Assembly: GCF_022919135.1 (NCBI RefSeq)
Contig: NZ_CP095049.1
Location: forward strand, 6,037,667 to 6,101,666
From: Hymenobacter cellulosivorans
GTDB taxonomy: Bacteria > Bacteroidota > Bacteroidia > Cytophagales > Hymenobacteraceae
DNA: 64,000 nt
Direction of reading: 5' to 3'
In this document: one piece after another, positions 1-8,277 of the stretch
Layout: the number at the start of each line of letters is the position of its first letter
Position numbering within the stretch: the first letter of the stretch is position 1
The notes under the pieces: generated by a model
What the model saw: only the letters and a program-made list of their open reading frames with translations
Databases searched by the model: none
Told to the model about the DNA's origin: nothing
Position numbers and translations under genes: made by a program

Positions 1-778
1 TTTCGCCTACCAGCGGTACCAGGCTCTGGGTCAGCTCTTCTACGGTTTCATTGAAGGCCTCGGAAGGCGAGTGGCCGCGCTGGCGCAGCACTTGGTACTG
101 AGCCTCGATGATACCAGCCAAAGCACCCATCAGCACGCCCCGCTCCCCGGTCAGGTCGGAGTATACTTCGCGCTTAAAGTCGGTTTCGAACAGGTAGCCC
201 GAGCCTACCCCGATGCCCAGGGCAATGGCCTTTTCCAGGGCCTCACCGGTAGCATCCTGAAACACGGCATACGACGAGTTCAGCCCGCCGCCCTGCAGAT
301 AGAGTCGGCGCAGGCTGGTGCCGCTGCCCTTGGGCGCCACCAGAATCACGTCCACGTCGGCGGGTGGAATGATGTTGGTTTGGTCGTTGAAGGTGATGCC
401 GAAGCCGTGGGAGAAGTACAGCGTTTTGCCCGGCGTGAGGTGCTGCTTCAAGGTGGGCCACAGGGCAATCTGGCCGGCATCCGAGAGCAGGTTGGCAATA
501 ATGGTGCCCCGGGCAGCGGCTTCCTCAATGGAAAACAGGGTTTCGCCCTCGACCCAGCCATCCTGCAGGGCTTTTTCCCAGGAGGGCGAATCCTGGCGCT
601 GGCCGATGATGACGTTGAAGCCGTTGTCGCGCAGATTCAGGGCCTGGCCCGGCCCCTGCACCCCGTACCCAATCACGGCAATGACTTCGTCCTTCAGGTA
701 GGCCTGGGCCTTAAACAGCGGATACTCGTCGCGGGTAATTACAGTTTCTTCTACGCCGCCAAAGTTGATGGTTGCCAT
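1..778 (-). CDS. ilvC: Ketol-acid reductoisomerase (3' end outside window)
   Basis: Cytosolic NADPH-dependent enzyme that converts 2-acetolactate or 2-aceto-2-hydroxybutyrate to the dihydroxy acids of valine and isoleucine synthesis. The reverse strand reads open from an ATG at 776-778 to the window edge (259 residues, no stop). It begins MATINFGGVEETVITRDEYP, carries the Rossmann motif GYGVQGPGQALNLRDNG near residues 37-53 and continues through VDVILVAPKGSG and FETDFKREVYSDLTGERG, which belongs to the knotted C-terminal domain that binds Mg2+. It is the most distal visible gene of the ilv operon, about 235 bases downstream of ilvN with a palindromic repeat between them. Identification is secure; only the end is missing. 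Confidence 0.95.
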   Translation of the reverse strand, partial: MATINFGGVEETVITRDEYPLFKAQAYLKDEVIAVIGYGVQGPGQALNLRDNGFNVIIGQRQDSPSWEKALQDGWVEGETLFSIEEAAARGTIIANLLSDAGQIALWPTLKQHLTPGKTLYFSHGFGITFNDQTNIIPPADVDVILVAPKGSGTSLRRLYLQGGGLNSSYAVFQDATGEALEKAIALGIGVGSGYLFETDFKREVYSDLTGERGVLMGALAGIIEAQYQVLRQRGHSPSEAFNETVEELTQSLVPLVGE

Positions 779-875
779 GATGGAAAGTGGTAAAGGGTGA
801 ATAGTGAGTGTTGAATGCTTTTTGGGTTTGGAAGCCGGTCTCCGCAGGCCGTCGTTCCGAGCTCCGCGAAGAATT

Positions 876-1005
876 CCGCGTGCTGACGTTGTTAGGAAAC
901 GAGCTGTCCTGCTGAGCAGAGTCGAAGCATCTCTACCGCTTCGTTGTGACAGCTTTTGATTAGCCCTGCACGCGAGATGCCGCCCGCTGGTCGACAGGAC
1001 GCGCT
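876..1005. repeat. Dispersed palindromic intergenic repeat between ilvN and ilvC
   Basis: Two imperfect inverted segments are visible: 904-933, containing CTGTCCTGCTGAGCA and TCGAAGCATCTC, and 974-1000, containing GAGATG and GGTCGACAGGAC, which is the near reverse complement. A GGTCGACAGGACGG fragment recurs at 26768-26781. It looks like a non-coding, REP/MITE-like element of the kind that litters Hymenobacter intergenic space. No gene lies in 779-1014. Confidence 0.5.
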
Positions 1006-1014
1006 GCTGTAGTA

Positions 1015-1605
1015 CTACATCGAGAAGACCTCGTCGCGGTTGTTGAGGAACTCGTTTTCCACGACTTCCGAGCCGGGCTCGGTGCGCTCAAACTCGCGCA
1101 GCTTGCGGTTGAACCCGTCGCTGTGTTTGATGATGGCAATGCGGGCCGAGCGCACAAACTCGATGAGGCCGTAGGGCTGCAGCACCTTGATGAGGGTATC
1201 GGTTTCCTCGCGGTGGCCCGTGGTTTCAAACACCGTATAATCTTTGCGAATGACCACGGCCCGGGCCCCATGTTCCCGCAGCAGGCGCTCCACGGAGGCT
1301 TTTTCGGCAATGACGTCGGTGGGCACTTTGTAAAGCGCCATTTCCTGCCAGATCACCTCCTGATTGGTATTAAAGTAGACCTTGAGCACTTCCACCTGCT
1401 TTTCGATCTGCTTGGCAATCTTGCGCACCACGTCCTCGGTTTCGTGAATCACGATGTTGAAGCGGTGAATTCCCTCAATTTCGGAGGGCGAGGTATTCAG
1501 GCTTTCAATGTTGATTTTGCGGCGCGAGAAGATGATGGCAATGCGGTTGAGCAAGCCAATCTGGTTCTCGGTGTAGGCCGTGATGTTGTATTCCTGCCGG
1601 GTCAT
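1015..1605 (-). CDS. ilvN: Acetolactate synthase small (regulatory) subunit
   Basis: Regulatory subunit that activates the catalytic subunit IlvB and confers valine feedback inhibition. The 196 residues start MTRQEYNITAYTENQIGLLN, which is the beginning of an N-terminal ACT domain (about residues 5-80, with NRIAIIFSRRKINIESLN). The second half, around residues 85-165, resembles the C-terminal ACT-like domain of the family, and the length is slightly longer than the usual 160-180. It sits between ilvB (about 100 bases upstream, with a repeat in between) and ilvC on the same strand, so it is presumably part of the attenuated ilv transcript. The tail after residue 170 is acidic and poorly conserved in this family. 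Confidence 0.93.
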   Translation of the reverse strand: MTRQEYNITAYTENQIGLLNRIAIIFSRRKINIESLNTSPSEIEGIHRFNIVIHETEDVVRKIAKQIEKQVEVLKVYFNTNQEVIWQEMALYKVPTDVIAEKASVERLLREHGARAVVIRKDYTVFETTGHREETDTLIKVLQPYGLIEFVRSARIAIIKHSDGFNRKLREFERTEPGSEVVENEFLNNRDEVFSM

Positions 1606-1612
1606 TGGGAAA

Positions 1613-1706
1613 GGGTGAGATGGTGAGGTGGTGAACTAGTAAGTTTGATGTTCTGGTAGCACGTTTGGCACGGCAACTCACCATTTCACCATCTCACTAG
1701 TTCACC
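1613..1706. repeat. Imperfect inverted repeat between ilvB and ilvN
   Basis: GGTGAGATGGTGAGGTGGTG (1614-1633) is followed by GAACTAGT; the opposite strand of this motif reappears at 1676-1706 as TCACCATTTCACCATCTCAC followed by TAGTTCACC. A related fragment, TCACTATTTCACTAGTTCACC-like, occurs at 18059-18080 upstream of ureG. Non-coding; it looks like one more dispersed intergenic element rather than a gene-specific signal. Confidence 0.4.
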
Positions 1707-1708
1707 GC

Positions 1709-3445
1709 TTAGCGCAGCCGGATTTCGCTCACACTGCAGCCCTGGGGCACCATGGGGAAGATGTTATTTTCCCGGGTCACCATGACTTCGAGCAGGAAAG
1801 AGCCTGGATGCTGCAACATTTCCTGCAGGCTGCTTTTAAGTTCTCCGCGTTCCGACACCCGCTTGCCGGCAATGCTGTAGCCGCTGGCTACGGTCACGTA
1901 ATCGGGGCTGGCGATGTTGACGAAGGAGTAGCGCCGCTCGTGAAACAGCTCCTGCCACTGGCGCACCATGCCCAGAAACTGGTTGTTGAGAATGATGATT
2001 TTCACCTCGACCCCGGTTTGCATGATAGTACCCAGCTCCTGAATCGTCATCTGGATGCCCCCGTCGCCGATAATGGCCACCACGGGCCGGTCGGGGCGGC
2101 CGAACTTGGCCCCAATGGCAGCCGGCAAGGCAAAGCCCATGGTACCCAGCCCGCCACTGGTAATGTTGCTGCGTGCGTGGTTAAACTTTGCGTAGCGGCA
2201 GGCGACCATCTGGTGCTGGCCCACGTCGGTTACCACAATGGCCTCGCCATGGGTTAGCTCGTTGAGCTGCTGAATTACTTCGCCCATGGTCAGCTCATCC
2301 GAGGTCGGAAACAGTTCGTCCTGGATAACGGCAGCTACTTCCTCGGCCTGATACTGCTCGAAGCGCTGCCGCCACTCTGGGTGGGTTTTCGCCTCAATAA
2401 GCTCAGTCAGCATGGGCAGTGTTTCCTTACAGTCGCCCCACACCGGCACGGTAGCCGCCACGTTCTTGTCGATTTCGGTGGGGTCAATGTCGAGGTGAAT
2501 CACCTGGGCCTGTTTGGCGTACTTATCGAGGCGGCCGGTTACCCGGTCGTCGAAGCGCATACCAATGGCAATAAGCACGTCGCACTCATTGGTCAGCACG
2601 TTGGGACCATAGTTGCCGTGCATGCCCAGCATACCCACGTTCAGGGGGTGCTCGGTCGGTAAAGCGCCGGCGCCGAGGATGGTCCAGGCCGCCGGAATGC
2701 CGCTTTTCTCGACAAAGGCCCGAAACTCAGCTTCGGCCTTGCCCAGCGTTACGCCCTGCCCCCAGAGCACAAAAGGGCGCCGGGCCTGGTTGATCAGCTC
2801 GGCGGCTTGCGCTACATACTCGGGCCGCACGATAGGCGCGGGCCGGTAGCTGCGGATGTGGTTACAGGGTTTGTACTCAGCAAAATCGTGCTTCTGCAGC
2901 TGGGCATTCTTGGTAATGTCAATCAACACCGGACCCGGCCGGCCGCTGCGGGCAATATAAAAGGCCTTGGCCAGCGCCTCAGGCAGCTGACTAGCTTCTG
3001 TTACCTGGAAATTCCACTTGGTAACCGGCGTAGTGATGTTGATGATGTCGGTTTCCTGGAAGGCATCGGTGCCGAGCAAATGAGCGAAAACCTGCCCCGT
3101 GATGCACACCAACGGAGTGCTGTCAATCTGGGCGTCGGCCAAGCCAGTCACCAGGTTGGTAGCGCCCGGGCCGCTGGTAGCAAACACCACCCCCACTTTG
3201 CCCGATGCTCGGGCGTAGCCCTGGGCCGCGTGAATGCCGCCTTGCTCGTGGCGCACCAGCACGTGGTTGAGTTCCTGCTGGAAGTCGTACAGGGCATCGT
3301 AAATTGGGATAATGGCACCACCGGGGTAGCCGAAAACGGTGTCTACGCCTTCGGCCAGCAGGGCGCGCAGGGTCATTTCCGCCCCCGACATAGTTTGCAG
3401 TGCCGTTTCCGGGGCCAACTGGGTTGTTTTTTCCTGGGTCAACAT
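1709..3445 (-). CDS. ilvB: Acetolactate synthase large (catalytic) subunit
   Basis: Thiamine-diphosphate- and FAD-dependent enzyme that condenses two pyruvates, or pyruvate plus 2-oxobutyrate, the first common step of branched-chain amino acid synthesis. The product is 578 residues from the ATG at 3443-3445. An in-frame ATG at 3484 would overlap ilvD, while the chosen start leaves a 20-base gap. The ThDP glutamate lies in VRHEQGGIHAAQGYARASG in the N-terminal domain, and the C-terminal ThDP/Mg motif reads IIGDGGIQMTIQELGT, followed by NNQFLGMVRQWQELFHERRYS. All three TPP-enzyme domains are present and full length. It pairs with ilvN immediately downstream. Confidence 0.95.
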   Translation of the reverse strand: MLTQEKTTQLAPETALQTMSGAEMTLRALLAEGVDTVFGYPGGAIIPIYDALYDFQQELNHVLVRHEQGGIHAAQGYARASGKVGVVFATSGPGATNLVTGLADAQIDSTPLVCITGQVFAHLLGTDAFQETDIINITTPVTKWNFQVTEASQLPEALAKAFYIARSGRPGPVLIDITKNAQLQKHDFAEYKPCNHIRSYRPAPIVRPEYVAQAAELINQARRPFVLWGQGVTLGKAEAEFRAFVEKSGIPAAWTILGAGALPTEHPLNVGMLGMHGNYGPNVLTNECDVLIAIGMRFDDRVTGRLDKYAKQAQVIHLDIDPTEIDKNVAATVPVWGDCKETLPMLTELIEAKTHPEWRQRFEQYQAEEVAAVIQDELFPTSDELTMGEVIQQLNELTHGEAIVVTDVGQHQMVACRYAKFNHARSNITSGGLGTMGFALPAAIGAKFGRPDRPVVAIIGDGGIQMTIQELGTIMQTGVEVKIIILNNQFLGMVRQWQELFHERRYSFVNIASPDYVTVASGYSIAGKRVSERGELKSSLQEMLQHPGSFLLEVMVTRENNIFPMVPQGCSVSEIRLR

Positions 3446-3465
3446 AGGCTTGCGTTTGACTTGCC

Positions 3466-5133
3466 TCAAGAATCGGTGATGCACCCTTCACTGGCTGAGC
3501 CCACGGTGCGGATGTATTTGCGCAGCACGCCCCGGGGCGCATTCACGGCGGGCGGCGTCCACTGGGCTCGGCGGGCGGCCAGTTCGGCCTCGTCCACCAG
3601 CACGCTCATCGTGTTGTTGGCCGCGTCGAGAACCACCTGGTCGCCGTTGCGGACCATGGCAATGGGCCCGCCGTCGTAGGCTTCGGGGCTCACATGACCG
3701 ATAACGAAGCCGTGGGTACCGCCCGAAAAGCGCCCGTCGGTGACCAGCGCCACTTTGTCGCCGAGCCCGGCCCCGATGATGGCCGAGGTGGGCTTGAGCA
3801 TTTCAGGCATGCCCGGCCCGCCCTTGGGCCCCACGTAGCGGATGATAACCACTTGCCCAGGCTGCACCTGGTTCAGGCCTTCGTTCAGCTCTTCCTCGGA
3901 GTCGAACACGCTGGCCGGGCCTTCGAACCGGGTACCTTCCTTGCCGGTAATCTTGGCCACCGCGCCTTCGGGGGCGAGGTTGCCGTAGAGAATCTGAATG
4001 TGACCGTCGGCTTTAATTGGGTTAGCAAACGGCCGCAGCAAGTCCTGCTCTTCACCCAGGGCAGCGGTATTCGCCAGGTTTTCGGCCAGGGTCTTGCCCG
4101 TCACAGTGGGTAAATTGCCAGTCAGCAACCCTTCGTTAAGCAACGTCTTCATCACCGCCGGCACCCCGCCCAGGGCCGACAAATCCTCCATCAGGTACTT
4201 GCCACTGGGCTTGAGGTCGGCCAGCATGGGCACTCGGTTGCTCACGTTCTGGAAGTCCTGGAGCGTGAGCTTGACCCCGGCCGCATCGGCAATGGCCATC
4301 AGGTGAATGACGGCGTTGGTAGAGCCACCCAGTACCGTAATGAGCACCATGGCATTTTCGAAGGCTTCCCGCACCATAATGTCGCGGGGCTTGAGGTCCT
4401 TTTCCAGCAGATTCAGCAGGTATTCGCCGGTCCGCAGGCACTCTTCGCGTTTCTGGTCACTCACGGCCGGAGCTGAGGACGAAAACGGCACCGACATACC
4501 CAGTACTTCGGCCGCCGAGGCCATAGTATTGGCCGTGTACATGCCCCCACAGGCCCCGGGGCCCGGGCAGGCGTGGTTGATAATACCGCGGTAGTCTTCC
4601 TCGGAAATGTTGTTTTGCAGCTTTTTGCCGTAAGCCTCGAAGCACGAAACAATGTTGAGCTGCTGGCCTTTGAAAGAACCGCCTTTAATCGTGCCGCCGT
4701 ACACCATCAGCCCGGGCCGGTTGAGGCGGGCCAGAGCCATCAGGGAGCCGGGCATGTTTTTATCGCAGCCCACCACGCAAGCCAGGGCATCGTAGTTGTG
4801 CGCCCCGGCCATGGCCTCGATGGAGTCGGCAATGATTTCTCTGGAAACCAGGGAGTAGCGCATGCCTGGCGTGCCGTTGGTAATACCGTCCGACACCCCG
4901 ATGGTATTAAACCGTAACCCTACCAAACCCGCCGCCAGCACCCCTTCCTTCACATGGTCGGCTAGGCCGTTGAGGTGCATGTTGCAGGTGTTGCCATCGA
5001 AGCCCGTAGAGCAAATACCCACGAAGGGCTTGCGCAAATCGGCTTCCGACAAGCCCGAGCCAATGAGCATGGCTTGGGAGGCCGGGAGGCTGTCGTCCTG
5101 GGTGTAAATGCGGCTGTAGGTATTAAGGGCCAT
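3466..5133 (-). CDS. ilvD: Dihydroxy-acid dehydratase
   Basis: Iron-sulfur dehydratase that converts the dihydroxy acids made by IlvC to the 2-oxo acids of valine and isoleucine. The 555-residue protein has the expected family signatures: [13 protein letters not shown] near residue 45, [11 protein letters not shown] near residue 122 and [18 protein letters not shown] near residue 190, whose cysteines ligate the cluster. The C-terminal half contains [23 protein letters not shown], the usual substrate-binding region. The length is normal for the family. It lies between ilvE and ilvB on the minus strand in a five-gene operon, with a repeat separating it from ilvE. Confidence 0.95.
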   Translation of the reverse strand: MALNTYSRIYTQDDSLPASQAMLIGSGLSEADLRKPFVGICSTGFDGNTCNMHLNGLADHVKEGVLAAGLVGLRFNTIGVSDGITNGTPGMRYSLVSREIIADSIEAMAGAHNYDALACVVGCDKNMPGSLMALARLNRPGLMVYGGTIKGGSFKGQQLNIVSCFEAYGKKLQNNISEEDYRGIINHACPGPGACGGMYTANTMASAAEVLGMSVPFSSSAPAVSDQKREECLRTGEYLLNLLEKDLKPRDIMVREAFENAMVLITVLGGSTNAVIHLMAIADAAGVKLTLQDFQNVSNRVPMLADLKPSGKYLMEDLSALGGVPAVMKTLLNEGLLTGNLPTVTGKTLAENLANTAALGEEQDLLRPFANPIKADGHIQILYGNLAPEGAVAKITGKEGTRFEGPASVFDSEEELNEGLNQVQPGQVVIIRYVGPKGGPGMPEMLKPTSAIIGAGLGDKVALVTDGRFSGGTHGFVIGHVSPEAYDGGPIAMVRNGDQVVLDAANNTMSVLVDEAELAARRAQWTPPAVNAPRGVLRKYIRTVGSASEGCITDS

Positions 5134-5146
5134 GTGTTAAGTGGGC

Positions 5147-5250
5147 TTAGAGCTAAGAACTCAGAGCTTAGAAGTGGAAGTATTGGGGGATGCCGGAGCT
5201 ACTCTGCCGTGGCTTAGACTGTCTAAGATCTAAGCTCTAACTTCTCAGCT
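5147..5250. repeat. Inverted repeat spanning the ilvE 3' end and the ilvE-ilvD gap
   Basis: CTTAGAGCTAAGA (5145-5157 region) and TCAGAGCTTAGAAG (5161-5174) face TCTAAGATCTAAGCTCTAAC (5222-5241) on the opposite side of a short spacer; the arms share the TTAGAGCTTAGA core in opposite orientation. The right arm runs into ilvE and encodes its last residues (EKLELRS-stop). This suggests a palindromic element landed at the gene's 3' end. Confidence 0.4.
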
Positions 5251-6125
5251 CCAACCTCCTGCCCGGTTACCAGAGCCTGGTAGCGGCTAGCCAGCTGGGC
5301 CCCAATGGTTTCGGCGTACGGCTTGGCAAATACTACCTCATCAACCGACGAGACGCCGATAACCTCGGCTGCGGTGCCCGTCATAAAGGCGCCTTCGGCC
5401 TCTTGCAGTGCGGCCGGCGTGAAGAACTGCTCGTGCACGGTAATACCGGCTTCACGGGCCAGGTCGATGATGGTATTGCGGGTGATGCCGCGCAGGATGC
5501 TGCCGGCCGGAGCCGTGTACAGTTCCCCGTTTTTCTCGAAAAAGAAGTTGGCGCCGGGCCCTTCGGCCACGTAGCCGTTCATGTCCAGCAGTAGGGCTTC
5601 GTCGTAGCCCCGGCTCTTGGCTTCGGAGCTGGCAATGATGGAGTTAACGTAGTGGCCTGAGACCTTGGCCTCAATCGGCACGGCCTTGGGGTTGGGCCGC
5701 TCGTAGGGCGAAATGGTAAGGCGCAGGCTTTGGTCGCCGAGGTACTTGCCCCACTCCCAGACGGCCATCAGCAGGTTGCCGGTCGTGGCGTGCTTGAGGC
5801 TCATATTGGGTGTGGCGGCGTAGGCCAGCGGCCGGATGTAGGCGTCGGTCAGCCCGTTTTTTTCCAGCAACTGGTAGCTGATCTGGGTCAGTTCCTCCAC
5901 TGAGTAGTTCAGCGGCAGCCCGATAGCCTGGCAGGAGTAGTGAAACCGCTCGTAATGCTCCCGGGCCTTGAAGATCTGGCAGCCTTGGGGCGTGTTGTAG
6001 GCCCGAATGCCTTCGAAAACGGCGTATCCGTAGTGCAAAGACTGCGCATAAGCGCCGCAAGTGGCCTCCGAGGCCGGCACGAATTCACCATCCAGGAAGG
6101 CGACGGTGTTACTGTTGAAATACAT
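5223..6125 (-). CDS. ilvE: Branched-chain amino acid aminotransferase
   Basis: PLP-dependent class IV aminotransferase performing the last step of leucine, isoleucine and valine synthesis with glutamate as amino donor. The 300 residues include FLDGEFVPASEA at the start, the PLP lysine in IEAKVSGHYVNSIIASSEAK (around residue 154) and the family signature EALLLDMNGYVAEGPGANFF. The GITRNTIIDLARE segment (about residues 218-230) matches the phosphate-binding region. It is the first structural gene of the ilv operon and lies about 45 bases downstream of an intrinsic terminator, consistent with attenuation control. The last seven residues come from a repeat sequence, so the natural C-terminus may have been altered. 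Confidence 0.93.
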   Translation of the reverse strand: MYFNSNTVAFLDGEFVPASEATCGAYAQSLHYGYAVFEGIRAYNTPQGCQIFKAREHYERFHYSCQAIGLPLNYSVEELTQISYQLLEKNGLTDAYIRPLAYAATPNMSLKHATTGNLLMAVWEWGKYLGDQSLRLTISPYERPNPKAVPIEAKVSGHYVNSIIASSEAKSRGYDEALLLDMNGYVAEGPGANFFFEKNGELYTAPAGSILRGITRNTIIDLAREAGITVHEQFFTPAALQEAEGAFMTGTAAEVIGVSSVDEVVFAKPYAETIGAQLASRYQALVTGQEVGAEKLELRS

Positions 6126-6169
6126 AAAACGGTGGCGTTAAGTGGAAGCGGTTAGAAGTAGCAGGCAGT

Positions 6170-6204
6170 AAAAAGCCTTCCTGAGCGCGGGGCTTAGAAA
6201 GGCT
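6170..6204 (-). terminator. Intrinsic terminator of the ilv attenuator
   Basis: On the transcribed (minus) strand AGCCTTTC (6204-6197) pairs with GGAAGGCT (6181-6174), an 8-bp stem with one G-U pair, immediately followed by a run of five U (6174-6170). It lies 27 bases after the stop of a leader peptide and 45 bases before the ilvE start, exactly where an attenuator terminator would be expected. Confidence 0.8.
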
Positions 6205-6238
6205 CGTTTGTGGCAAACAGCAGCAATTCCCTCAGCCC
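6190..6238 (-). promoter_or_regulatory. Antiterminator pairing of the ilv attenuator
   Basis: In the transcript GGGCUGAGGGA (complement of 6238-6228, overlapping the leader's last codon and stop) can pair with UUUCUAAGCCC (complement of 6200-6190): 10 of 11 positions pair, two of them G-U. The second segment includes half of the 5' arm of the terminator stem (6197-6204), so the two structures exclude each other. A ribosome at the leader stop would cover the first segment and favour termination; one stalled on the Val/Ile codons would leave it free. Confidence 0.65.
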
Positions 6239-6288
6239 AGCGGCGGCGGAATAATGACCTTTGTGACGAGCAGCACGGTGAAGAGCAT
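6232..6288 (-). CDS. ilvL: ilv operon leader peptide (attenuation)
   Basis: A short minus-strand reading frame from ATG 6286-6288 to TGA 6232-6234 encodes MLFTVLLVTKVIIPPPLG. Nine of 18 residues are Leu, Val or Ile, with a VTKVII cluster just before three prolines. The E. coli ilvGMEDA leader is also Val/Ile-rich and ends with an Ile-Pro-Pro stretch followed by Gly/Ala/Leu residues (known from that system), and the resemblance is striking. It is followed by mutually exclusive antiterminator and terminator helices and then ilvE. I infer that scarcity of charged Val, Ile or Leu tRNA stalls the ribosome and allows readthrough. The frame is open further upstream (to 6576), but no other ATG, GTG or TTG lies close to it. 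Too short for standard gene callers. Confidence 0.75.
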   Translation of the reverse strand: MLFTVLLVTKVIIPPPLG

Positions 6289-6636
6289 AGCAAGAGGCTG
6301 GTTGGTGGTGAAGGTGATGCGTGCAATGCGTAGCCCAACAATCCACTTGGTTTCGTTTAAATTGGCGGTCGGCAATTCCTGGCCTGGGGCAATAACGGCG
6401 GGTCGTTTCCGGTTTGAGGAGCGTCCCGATTCCAGATCTTTCCAGTGGCGGTTAGCCAAAGTCGGAAGCGGTTGTAACTTGCCCGGAAGAAGGCGGCTAA
6501 TGCCCAAAGCCGCAGGCAAGTAGCAATTCCGTTCTAGCCCACGGAAAACAATATTTAGGATAGTCACTATTTCCAATTACGCCATTATCAACCATAACCA
6601 TCTACAATACAACCACTTACCAAACAAGCCATTACA
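6289..6636. other. Divergent intergenic region between the ilv leader and the 6637 gene
   Basis: About 350 bases must hold the ilv promoter (minus) and the promoter of the 6637 gene (plus). The part near 6540-6636 is AT-rich with CAACCATAACCA- and ACAATACAACCA-like tracts. I could not identify a convincing TAnnTTTG -7 box for either direction. No gene supported. Confidence 0.4.
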
Positions 6637-8181
6637 ATGCCTAACGAAAGCATTGACCCCGTTTTTCAGTTAATAAAGTCGCTGACCCGCTCGGAGAAGC
6701 GGCACTTCCGCCTGTTTACCAACCGCCAGGGCTCCAACGAGGGCCTGAAGTTTCTGCAGCTCTTCGATGCCCTCGACGGGCAGGCTGCCTACGACGAAGA
6801 ACGGGTGCTGACCCAGGTACCGGCCATTAAAAAAGTGCAAGTAGCTAACCTCAAGGCCAACCTCTACAAACAGCTGCTGGCGAGTCTGCGCATGTATCAT
6901 TCGGGGCAGAACCTCGACATTCAGCTCCACGAGCAGCTCGACTATGCCCGGGTGCTCTACAACCGCGGCCTGTACCAGCAGAGCCTTAAAATGCTGGAAA
7001 AAGTAAAGCAAACGGCCCAACAGGCCGAAATGCCCCATATTGCCCTGCTGGCCCTGGATTTTGAGAAGCTCATCGAGTCGCAGTATATCACGCGCAGCCT
7101 GCGCGGCCGGGCCGAGGTGCTCTCGGCCGAAGCCTCCGACACGGCCGGCCACGTAGCCCAGATGCACGAGCTGTCGAACGTAGCGCTGCGCATGTATGGG
7201 CTCTACCTCAAGATCGGGCACGTGCGCAACCAGGAAGACTACGACAACATCACGGCCTACTTCCACGAAGCCCTGCCAACCGTCGATCTGGCTCAGGCTG
7301 GCTTTTACGAACGGCTGTACTATTACCAGGCCCACGTCTGGTACCATACCATCACCCAGAATTTCCCGGCCTGTTTCCGCTATGCCCAGAAATGGGTGGA
7401 TTTGTTTGAACACACCCCCTCGATGAAAGAGCAGCAAACTATGCTCTACATCAAAGGCCTGCACAACCTGCTGATTTCACTATATAACTTGCTATACTTC
7501 AGCAAGTTCATCGAAGTACTAGAAACCCTGGAGGCCTTTGCCGCCGACCCGGACCGCCGCACCAACCCCAACACGGAGATGCTGCTGTTCCTCTACATTT
7601 ATACCAACCGCATCAACGCCTACTTCCTGCAAGGGCGCTTCACAGCGGGCCTGACGCTTATTCCGGGCCTGCTCGACAACCTCGACCGGTTTCAGGTGCA
7701 GCTCGATTCGCACCGCCGCTTGGTATTCTACTACAAGATTGCCAGTCTCTACTTCGGCAGCGGCAACAACGATAAGGCCATTGAGTACCTCACCAAAATC
7801 ATCCAGTTCCGCGACGTCAGCCTGCGCGAGGACATTCAGTGCTTTGCCCGGATTCTCAACCTGATTGCCCACTACGAGGCCGGCCGGGATGAAGCCCTGG
7901 AGTACCAGATTAAGTCGGTGTACCGCTTTTTGGGCAAGATGAACGACCAGCAGCAGATGCAGGTGGCTATTTTCCAGTTCCTGCGCAGCGTCGGCGACGT
8001 CGCCCCGGACGAGCTCAAGGATGCCTTTATTCAGCTTAAGGAACAGCTCATCCGCATTGCGGCCCAGCCCTTCGAGCGCCGCCCCTTCCTCTATCTGGAC
8101 ATCGTTTCCTGGCTGGAAAGCAAGATTGAAGGTGTTTCGGTTCAGGAAATCATGCAGCGTAAATTCCGGCACCTGAAGTAA
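6637..8181 (+). CDS. Conserved Bacteroidota helical-repeat protein, function unknown
   Basis: A 514-residue protein, starting MPNESIDPVFQLIKSLTRSE, with no signal peptide and no membrane segment. It is almost entirely helical, with repeated Tyr/Leu/Ala-rich helix pairs such as YARVLYNRGLYQQSLKMLEK, RINAYFLQGRFTAGLTLIP and YYKIASLYFGSGNNDKAIEY, which look like degenerate TPR repeats. This makes a cytosolic scaffold or adaptor role possible, but no catalytic motif is evident and I do not recognise a named family. It is divergent from the ilv operon and convergent with the 8278 gene, so it appears to be a single-gene unit. The ATG follows an AT-rich leader. Confidence 0.85.
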   Translation: MPNESIDPVFQLIKSLTRSEKRHFRLFTNRQGSNEGLKFLQLFDALDGQAAYDEERVLTQVPAIKKVQVANLKANLYKQLLASLRMYHSGQNLDIQLHEQLDYARVLYNRGLYQQSLKMLEKVKQTAQQAEMPHIALLALDFEKLIESQYITRSLRGRAEVLSAEASDTAGHVAQMHELSNVALRMYGLYLKIGHVRNQEDYDNITAYFHEALPTVDLAQAGFYERLYYYQAHVWYHTITQNFPACFRYAQKWVDLFEHTPSMKEQQTMLYIKGLHNLLISLYNLLYFSKFIEVLETLEAFAADPDRRTNPNTEMLLFLYIYTNRINAYFLQGRFTAGLTLIPGLLDNLDRFQVQLDSHRRLVFYYKIASLYFGSGNNDKAIEYLTKIIQFRDVSLREDIQCFARILNLIAHYEAGRDEALEYQIKSVYRFLGKMNDQQQMQVAIFQFLRSVGDVAPDELKDAFIQLKEQLIRIAAQPFERRPFLYLDIVSWLESKIEGVSVQEIMQRKFRHLK

Positions 8182-8203
8182 AACAAGCGGAGCCTAAAAC
8201 GAG

Positions 8204-8244
8204 CATGTCGGCCTTTCTGCGGACGAAGCAGAAAGGCCGACATG
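8204..8244. repeat. Perfect 17-bp palindrome between convergent genes
   Basis: CATGTCGGCCTTTCTGC (8204-8220) and its exact reverse complement (8228-8244) enclose a 7-base loop. It sits between the stops of two convergent genes and may serve as a bidirectional terminator, though no T-run follows. The CATGTCG/CGACATG ends resemble the repeats at 27692-27719 and 37997-38092. Confidence 0.75.
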
Positions 8245-8277
8245 ACGTCAGGAGGCGAGAGTAAACCGAGAAAAACG

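Noticed and set aside
6289..6576. Upstream extension of the ilv leader peptide frame to 114 codons
   Set aside because: The extra part has no conserved features, and the short form from ATG 6288 fits leader-peptide size and geometry; transcription might even start within the longer frame.
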